In this document: positions 51,301-61,150 of the stretch, in pieces | Position numbering within the stretch: the stretch's first letter is position 1 | Layout: every line of letters begins with the position of its first letter | DNA from: Liolophura sinensis | Lineage: Eukaryota; Mollusca; Polyplacophora; Chitonida; Chitonidae | Direction: 5' to 3' | DNA length: 64,000 nucleotides | NCBI RefSeq assembly: GCF_032854445.1 | Contig: NC_088298.1 | Location: forward strand, 19,179,976 to 19,243,975 | Made by a program: the position numbers and the translations under genes | Notes under the pieces: generated by a model | Told to the model about the DNA's origin: nothing | Databases searched by the model: none | The model's input: only the letters and a program-made list of their open reading frames with translations

Positions 51301-54300
51301 ATATATCGGCTTTACACGTNNNNNNNNNNNNNNNNNNNNNNNNNNNNNNNNNNNNNNNNNNNNNNNNNNNNNNNNNNNNNNNNNNNNNNNNNNNNNNNNN
51401 NNNNNNNNNNNNNNNNNNNNNNNNNNNNNNNNNNNNNNNNNNNNNNNNNNNNNNNNNNNNNNNNNNNNNNNNNNNNNNNNNNNNNNNNNNNNNNNNNNNN
51501 NNNNNNNNNNNNNNNNNNNCGGCTTTAAACGTCCCGTCGTGGTTCACGAGTTGTGTGCGAATGTCAGACATGAAGTTCAAAATGCATTGCAATCTTTCAA
51601 TGAACACATTTGACCACTAACTGGCGCTTGTGTTCCAGATTGTATTTCATTTTGGAACTCTGGTGGCATCTTGAATAGTATAGGCAGATAGGCCAACGCA
51701 CTGTTGTTTTATAAGATGGGCCACATTCGCCCAAAAGATGAAACAAAGCAATTACCAGTGATAAAATTCAATAAAAGTTAAAAACATTGTTAATTGTCTT
51801 CAACATTCGTTAACATCCTTTCTTTAGCATTTAAACACATATAATTGTTTATTTTAGATGCCCCAGACAAACCAGTGGGACCGTTGAAGATCAGCGACGT
51901 CACGGACAACTCTGCCACTCTCAGCTGGGAAGCTCCAGAAGATGACGGAGGATTACCTCTCACAGGTTACCTTGTGGAGATGCGACCTTCAACCCGCTCC
52001 TCTTGGATGAAGGCAGGCTCACTGGAACCCACAGACACGACCTTCACCGTCCTTGACCTATTGGAAGGAACCGAATACTACTTCCGGGTCACGGCTATTA
52101 ATGACGAGGGCCACAGCGAACCTCTGGAGTCTAAAGACACCGCCAAACCCAAGAAGAAAATAGGTAAACATCCAATTTCTGAGTAGTTTTGCTAGCAGAT
52201 TGGCCATTTTAGGACATCTGAGATTGTCTTTTGTGTGAATATAGATTGAAGCCTTTTAAAGAACTTGTATACTTGTATGCTGACAATTCTCTCCTCGTCA
52301 TTCAGCCACCAAAAAAGAGAGAAAGAGAAAGACCAGCTATTTGTATTTTCTGCGACGACTCAACAATACCTCTTTTTGCCCAGAGCTAGTCAGAATGTGT
52401 TGTCCCATTTTGACTTTTTTGATATCATGTTCCTGCTAAAAACTAATGCAGGAACTAATTTTTCCCACCAATGCCCGAAACTTTTATGCTTTCATCTATT
52501 TCTACACACAGTTCCACCCGAGGCCCCATCTTTCCTGCGAACCACCAAAGTTGGACAAGATTTCGTCACTCTGGAATGGAAAGCGCCGTCCCATGACGGT
52601 GGATCCAAAATCACCGGCTACATGGTGGAAAAATGCGAAGCCACATCTGACAAATGGATGAAGGTCAAATCTTTGAAGCCTTATGACACCACTCTCAAGG
52701 TCACTGATCTGAAGGAAAATGTTGGCTACTTCTTTGCGGTTTCGGCTGAGAATGAAGCTGGCATGAGCAAACCATGTGAAACAGATTCCCCTGTTACGCC
52801 CAAACGTCCAGCAGGTATATTTCACAAAACACTTTAACTCAGATTTACATCCAGTGGAATAATTTTGAAGTTAGAAATGGTGTTAAATTAGTATGGTCAG
52901 TTCTTGTCAGCCTTTAAAGCTGCAGTGGTCTGAAAAACTAATTAATGGTTCAGGCACGCATATCTCCATTTCTGTTCTATAATAATGACGCAATGTTCAC
53001 GGTGAAGCAAATATTTAAAACAAATATGAATAATTGTACGGACAGGTTTGATTTGCGTGGTAATGTAACCCTAGCTGATATTCCAAAAGCTTTTCAACAA
53101 CTTTCTTGTCAATGAAAATTTCACACAGTAGCAAGAAATCATTTAGAATTTGGCACATGAACCATGTGCCGTAAATGAATTTCATTTAAGGGTCAATTGC
53201 TATTTGCGGAATAAACAATAGGCGAGAAACAGCAGATCAGGGATAAAAACACTGATTTATTACCAATAGGTCCGCCCAGTGCACCGACAGGACCAATTAC
53301 CGTGAAGGAGGTGGATCGTAACTCGGTCACCTTCGAATGGGAGGAGCCAGAGGACGACGGAGGTTCCCCCGTGACACACTACGTCATCGAAAAACGTGAT
53401 GCCAAACGCACCATGTGGTCGCAGTGTGAGAAAATTGACAGCTCTGAAACATCGTATACGGCTAAGAATCTTCTGGAGGGCAACGAATATCTGTTCAGAG
53501 TCATCGCTGAGAATGCCAAGGGCAAAGGTGAACCTCTAGAAATGGAGGAGCCCGTACAGCCCCGCAGCCCATATGGTACGTGTCAACGGATTGGTGGAAA
53601 TGCCCACTAGAGTACTTTTCTGGGAAATGCCATGAATATATAATATTCTCACCGTGCGTTCGGTAAGAGATGCACACATGGCAAACAACAACGTCGAGAT
53701 AGCATTTAACTCAACTTTCTGTGATGTTCTTAATTAAATGAATACTGTTTTGATTGATTTTAAGGCAGTTTAATGACAGCCTGCCATAAACCGAAACTCA
53801 ATTTCTTTAGAAAAAACACTTCTTGGAATTGCAATAATTTAATCAACTGAATTCTCTTTACACAGATGCCCCAGACAAACCAGTGGGACCGTTGAAGATC
53901 AGCGACGTCACGGACAACTCTGCCACTCTCAGCTGGGAAGCTCCAGAAGATGACGGAGGATTACCTCTCACAGGCTACCTTGTGGAGATGCGACCTTCAA
54001 CCCGCTCCTCTTGGATGAAGGCAGGCTCACTGGAACCCACAGACACGACCTTCACCGTCCTTGACCTCTTGGAAGGAACTGAATACTACTTCCGGGTTAC
54101 GGCCTTAAATGAAGAAGGTCATAGTGAACCACTGGAATCCAAGGACACCGCAAAACCAAAGAAGGCTATTGGTAAGTTATGTACATGGACGGCTTTAAGT
54201 CAGGAAGTTTATAACTTACCTAACAATTCCCGGTAGTTATTCCCTGGTTCTGTCTGGTTTACACTAAATGTAAATAAACCTGTTCTGCGTCATTTAAATA

Positions 54301-57300
54301 AAATATACTTCAGTTGCGCGTAAAAGCATCAAAAACTGATTAAAAATCAAAAATGAAATATATGCTTCTCTACGTCATATTTGTACGTGTAAATATTGTT
54401 GAAAATACTGGGGTATTCCAACAGAATTTCAAGGCTTAATGTACTAGATTACGTGTATCTGTGCTTTGGATTTGTACTCAGGCGAAGCCAACTTTGAAGA
54501 AACTTACATAAATAAACTCTGATTTAATTATTAACCTAATTTCTAGAGTTCAGTCGGAAACAAAAGAAATCCAGGGTATTTGTTGTGTTATTTGTTGAGA
54601 TTTTGATTGTTTCACGATTAATTTATTGTTTCAGTTCCACCCGATTCGCCCACGAATTTGAAAGTCACCAAAATTGGAAAGGACTTCGTGGAATTGGAAT
54701 GGAAAGCCCCACACAAAGATGGTGGCGCCAAGATCACAGGTTATATGATCGAGAAGTGCGAGGAGACTTCAGAAGCCTGGATCAAAGCCGGATCTGTGAA
54801 AGCATTCGACACAAACTTCAAAGTCCCAGACCTCAAGGAGAATGTCGGTTACTTTTTGGCAGTCTCTGCCAAGAATGAAGCCGGCTTGAGCAAACCTTGT
54901 GAGCTGGAGTCACCGGTAACACCAAAAAGACCTGCAGGTAAACGAAATGCCTCAATAAATTTACCTGAATGTTTCAATTATTTTGCCAGCAAAACAGTAT
55001 GGATGTATGCTTTGTTATGCAAGAAATATGTTAAGTTAGAAATTACCTGAAGGTAGACCAGCATATCACTAACCATTGCTCTTCAAATTAAGTACTTCGA
55101 AAGCTAGGATTTCCGGACAAATGACTACTATAGCTATTCCTTCTTGGTGCAGTATTCTATTACAGTATCCTTGGTGAATTACCTGAGTGAATTTTAGGCA
55201 CGAAGAAGTTGTTGTCAGATCGCTGTTTCAAAGCCTAAAAACTCTTGAAAGTCCGCATGCATATGTACACACGTGTTTCTTGTAGGCCCACCCTCCAAAC
55301 CATCTGGACCAATCGCCGTCAAGGATCTTGACAGGAACTCTGTGACGATCGAATGGAAAGCCCCCAAAGATGACGGTGGATCACCAGTATCGCGTTACAT
55401 CATTGAGAAGCGAGACGCCAAGCGGTCACTCTGGTCACCTGTTGGCAAAGTGGACAGTGACACGTTCTCTTGTAAGGCCACTGACCTCACGGAGGGGACG
55501 GACTACGTCTTCCGAGTGATTGCCGAAAATGCCAAAGGTGCTGGAGACGCCCTGGAAATGGAGGGTACCGTTCAACCTAGAAGTCCTTACGGTGAGGGTT
55601 TTGCCTGAAGATTGCAGCGGTTTCCTGTCTAAAATTTGTATTACACATTTTGCAATAGTATTTTGAACTGATGTCTCCGATCACTCCTTCTAAAAACCAA
55701 TTACCACAGATGCTTGAATGGATGTAATAAAACTCTGCTCTGTGGTATTAAAATTTCTCACCAGACGATTAATCAGTAAACGAAGATCCAGTATTTCTTT
55801 TGCCTGCTAAGAATGGGAAACTCACTACGAGCATGATTGTTGTGAAGAAAACTGTCTTTACTATTAGACTTGTCTTTATATAATTAAGACGTGCAACATA
55901 GAGGTCTGTCAGTAACGTGCGGATGGTTGTGGGTTTCCTCCGGGTTCTATCCGGTTTGCTCCCTCCATAATGCTGGCCGCCGTCTTATAAGTGAAATATT
56001 TTTGAGTACGTCGTAAAACACCAATGAAATAAATAAATAAATAAATAAAACATAGAGAGAAAATCCCAGAGCAGCGACGACAGTGTAATCGCTGTCAAAT
56101 TGTCACACGAAACCAGTAAAATACGGCCTTTTGACTCATTTCAGATACTCCAAGTCAACCAGTCGGACCAATAGAATTCACAGAATTAACCGACCAGTCC
56201 GTCACGTTGTCATGGAATCCACCTGAAGACGATGGCGGGGTTCCCATCACAGCTTATATTATCGAGCATCGTGACATCCGCAGATCCACGTGGATGAAGT
56301 CCGGATCCGTCGGTCCAGATGTCACATCCTTCAAGGCCGCCAATCTCGTGGAAGGTAATGAGTACTACTTCCGGGTCACGGCTGTCAACGACGAAGGTCA
56401 AGGGGAGTGGCTAGAGTCCAAGGAAATCATCAAGCCTGAGCGAGAGCTTTCTGCTCCTGAAGCCCCGGCCGGAATGAAGATTCTGGAAATCGGGAAAGAC
56501 AGTGTGACTCTTCAGTGGCAGGCGCCTGAGGACGACGGAGGGTCAAAAGTCACGGCCTACCACATCCGGAAGCGCCGGGAAGGTTCAGAGGAATGGGAAG
56601 ACGTGGCAATGACCAAGGCGTACGAAATGCGCTGTACCATTCCAGATCTGAAAGAAAACACCGGTTACTACTTTAGCATAACGGCTGAGAATAAATTGGG
56701 AGAAGGAGATACATTGGAAACTGAATCTCCCATCAGTCCCGAAAAACCACTAGGTAAGACATATCCTGAGGCGGTTTGCCCAAATCATTGAAAATAAATT
56801 AATCCGTTAAATGTTGAATGAGGAAAATTAAAATATTTCTTGTTCTTCTAACGTTAAAAATGTTTTTTTTTTTTTTTTTTTGTTTTTGTTTTTTTTTTTT
56901 TGCTTTTTGCATTTGGTCAAAAATACTTGATATCATATATTGTGATAATGCAAAAAAATGCCTCGTGGCTAAATCTTCAATGAAATATGCCTAATCTTCA
57001 GAAAAACCATCTGCTCCTGTTGGACCAATAACATTCACCAACATACTAAGAGATTCGCTGACGTTGTCCTGGAAACCCAGCGACAAAGATGGCGGCTCTC
57101 CGGTGATTGGTTACGTCATTGAGCGACGCGAAGCATGGAAGAGCTCGTGGTCTCCCGTGACAACGGTAAAACCAGACATTACCAGTTACTGTGTGCAGAA
57201 CCTTAAGGAAGGCCAAGAGTACATCTTCCGTGTGATCGCTAAGAATTTAGTTGGACTCTCAGCTCCACTCGAGTCTGACAGCGTAACGCCAAAGAGTCCT

Positions 57301-60300
57301 TACGGTAAGTGGAAACATATTCTCATTTCCATCTTAGCTTCAGCAGCTTGCAGACTCAAAATACATAATTTGAGCATTGATGAAAGTAAGTGAACTGATT
57401 TCATTTGGATCTAGGGATAGAAATAAACATCCCTTTAGCTTGGATTTCTGACCACAAAATCATAGTTTATGGGTGAAATGGTTTACAACACGTCTGCTTT
57501 GCCATTAGAAAACATAGGTGTAAATCAATCCACTTATCCACCATTATATAACACTTAGCATTACATGTAGTTGTTTAATGGCCATGCCTAATTTGTCTTT
57601 AGAAGGCTGTATAATTCATATCCAAATATATCAATTGTCACTTTTTTCCCCACCAATCCAGATGTGCCGTCAGCACCCGAGGGGCCCATTGTCACCAGTG
57701 ATCTCACAGCGACCTCTGTTGTCATCGCATGGAAAACACCTCTCAACGATGGTGGCTTGCCCGTTACTGGCTACGTCATCGAGAAACGCGACAAGAAACG
57801 ACCGACGTGGGTCAAGGTTGAGAAGGTCAACCCGGACATCCTGACCTACTGCGTCCAAAACCTGACCACCGGAAGTGATTACTACTTCCGTGTGTTTGCT
57901 GAAAACGACGAAGGTTTGAGTCCTCCATTAGAGATGGATCAACCCGTCACGCCCAAAAGACCACCAGGTTAGTTCTCAGTCATTGTTTCTTGCATATCTG
58001 TACCATCGTTAAAACGTTGTCACGTACGATTAAGAGTGGCCAGACGGCAATATTTAATGACATTATCTACAAATGACTACAAATGGGATTCTTCGGGATG
58101 CTTCTTAACCTGCAAAATTTAATCGCGTTATTCCCAGAAAAGGAAGGGCTAAGGGCAATCTTTACAAAAACTCAGTAAATCATTTTCATGTCATGAAAAA
58201 CTACCAGAAAATAGATACCTGGAGCATTATTCTGTCTTGCTGGAGGAAGAGGCCAATCTCATTTCGGGCATATTTAAACTTAAAGACCTTTTGTCTGAAA
58301 TATTTTTTTATCTTTTATACTTTTCCTCGGACATTTGGCTTTTCTGCCCCTCCAGAGTTACCAAGCCCCCCAGAGAGCCTCAAAGTGTTTGACGTCCAGG
58401 TCACTACTGCGGTTCTCCAGTGGCAGCCACCGAGAGACGATGGCGGGTCTGAGATTCTTCACTACATCATTGAGGACAGCGTCAACCGACAAGACTTCGT
58501 CAGAATTGCCAAAGTGGAAGGTTTCTCCACCAAGTTCAAGGCCAAAGATCTTGAAGAAGGCAAAGAGCATGTCTTCCGCGTTTCTGCTGTGAATGAGATC
58601 GGCGCAAGCCAAGTAATCACGGCTGAGCCGGTGACGCCAATGAAACCGTTGGGTAAGGCGTTATGTAATTCTGTGGAGTAATAGGGTTGCCTTTGCGTTC
58701 GAATTTCCACCCAAAAGTAGATTCCATGCTGAAGTAGATTTGGGATTATTTCTTGATAAGGCCATATAAGTGCTACATCTAACGTATACTAGGGTATAGC
58801 TTTCTTGCCAAGTACAGTTTACCAAACAACCACTGAGTGAGCGGCCCCCAACAATGATGGTTGAGGCAAAGTATTTGTAATTAACATTCCTAAATGTACT
58901 AGAGCGAAAGTTTACCATATATGATTGTTACTGTATCAGGGTCAGGTTGTTCGGAGGTGTATTAAAATTTAATACAGGCCCAAATGTTAATAATGTTAAT
59001 ACGTGGTATTCTAAATACCGCGCTTAACAGCAAAATCATTTTTAAACAACTAAACTTTTCATAAAGAAAGAAAAACTAATAATATGAGCACATCTGCGCT
59101 TGTCATTGTGTTTTATAAGCTAAATAAGTGCTGTTTTTAAATACACTAATACTAATAAAGTATATTATACTAAAACGCTCAATCTTTGATTCTTCAGAGA
59201 AACCCAGCAAACCTACCGGTCCAATCGAAATAGTTGACGTTCAGAGGGACTCGATCACAGTCCATTGGAATCCCCCGAAACACGACGGTGGTTCTCCGTT
59301 AACCGCCTACGTTTTGGAGAAAAGAGACGCCAAGAGAACAATGTGGTCCAAAGTGGACCGCATTGGCCCCAAGGACACTAAATACACTTTTGATGGACTC
59401 ACAGAAGGATGCGAGTATTACTTCAAAGTTTCCGCGGAAAACAAAATCGGCCTCAGTGAGCCTTTGGAAACTGCTTCTCACACCAAGGCAAAGAGTCCAT
59501 TTAGTAAGTTTTGTGTTTTTCATATTTGTTTTGAATATACCTACTGTAATGTCAATTTATTGTTATTATCTGATTATTCTAATATCAACTTTTATAAGTT
59601 TAAGGTTGCTATTTGAATTATGCAATACACATATTTTAATATGTTAAATATACCTATTTTTTTATTTGTTTGCCCTTTACTGTTTCCGACAGACAAGTCA
59701 TATTATCCCTTTTTACAGTAACTCATTTGGTTACGTTTACAATTATTTACAAGCTATGTTTTATCTTTCATTACTAACTAACCAATCACTTTCTTGCTCT
59801 GTCCAGATGTACCTTCATCCCCTATTGGCCCGCTTTCCATCGCGGACGTCACAGAAGACTCTTGTGAGCTGACATGGAAACCTCCAGAATCTGACGGTGG
59901 TACCCCTCTTACGAAGTACATCGTGGAAATGCGTGAGACACGCCGTAGTGCGTGGGGAAGAGTGGCCGAAGTGAAGCCAACCACCACACACTGCTGCGTT
60001 CCGAGCCTCATCGTGGACAATGAGTACGTATTCCGAGTGACGGCGGTCAACGCTGAGGGGGAGAGCGAGCCGCTCGTGTCCACCGATGTCGCCGCGCCCA
60101 AAAAGAAATTGGGTAAGTGCATCATGAAAGGAAAGTAGCTTGTAACTTTGAAGATGAATCATAGAAGATGTCTATGGTTCACTTTTGCTCACGTGGCTGC
60201 AGCATTGTGTCACGAGGTTTCTTAGGTAGCGGATCAGGGGGTGTGGGTGTCTCCTGCCATCTAGCCTATGTACACCCATAGATCCGACGATCGACATCTA

Positions 60301-61119
60301 AGTGAAGTATTTTTCAGTACATATTATAACATAAATAAAAAACAAAATATGAATTAAAGAAGACATGAGAAACCTTCCTGTGTTAAGCAAGGCATGTAGA
60401 TTCAAGAGGATGCCCATTCTTCTTTCATTCGGTTCTACTGATAAACCATTTCATGTCAAACATTAATTGTCAGATAACGTGGCTAGAGGACAGAGAAAAG
60501 GGGGGATTTTGAAGTTAGAATTATCAAACTCTGGAACCATAAGGATACAAGGAGGAAGTCTTTATTTTGTGTGATAATGCATGCCTCACTTTGATACTCC
60601 AGAACTCCCCGGCCCGCCGGCTCACGTGCGTATCAACAAAGTTGGCAAAGACAACGTCACCATTGAGTGGGGAATCCCCAACAAAGATGGCGGAGCCAAA
60701 CTCATAGGCTATCAAATTTTCAAGATGGCCGACGACAGTGAGTTGTGGGAACAAGTGGCCAAAGTGAAGCCGTTTGACAGTTACTACACAATCCCGGATT
60801 TGAAGATCGGCAAAGGATATTACTTTGCTGTAGCCGCCGAAAATGAAATTGGCGTCGGCAAGAAATGTGAGACGGAGTCACTGGTCAAACCAAAGAAACC
60901 ACTAGGTGAGACATTTTTTAATGTCTTCTTTCCTAATTAAACCTGTGTTTTGATTGATTGATTGATTGATTGATTTATTTGATTGGTGTTTAACGCCGTA
61001 CTCAAGAATATTTCACTCATACGATGGCGGCCAGCATTATGGTGGCAGGAAACCGGGCAAAGCCTGGGGGAAACCCACGACCATCCGCAGGCTCCAGTGT
61101 TTTGATCTAACGTGTTCTT

Positions 61120-61150
<31 letters not shown>

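Noticed and set aside
52265-52511. Upstream extension of the FN-15 reading frame (about 80 extra residues)
   Set aside because: The frame is open by chance through the intron. A good AG acceptor at 52510-52511 in the phase used everywhere else defines the exon start.
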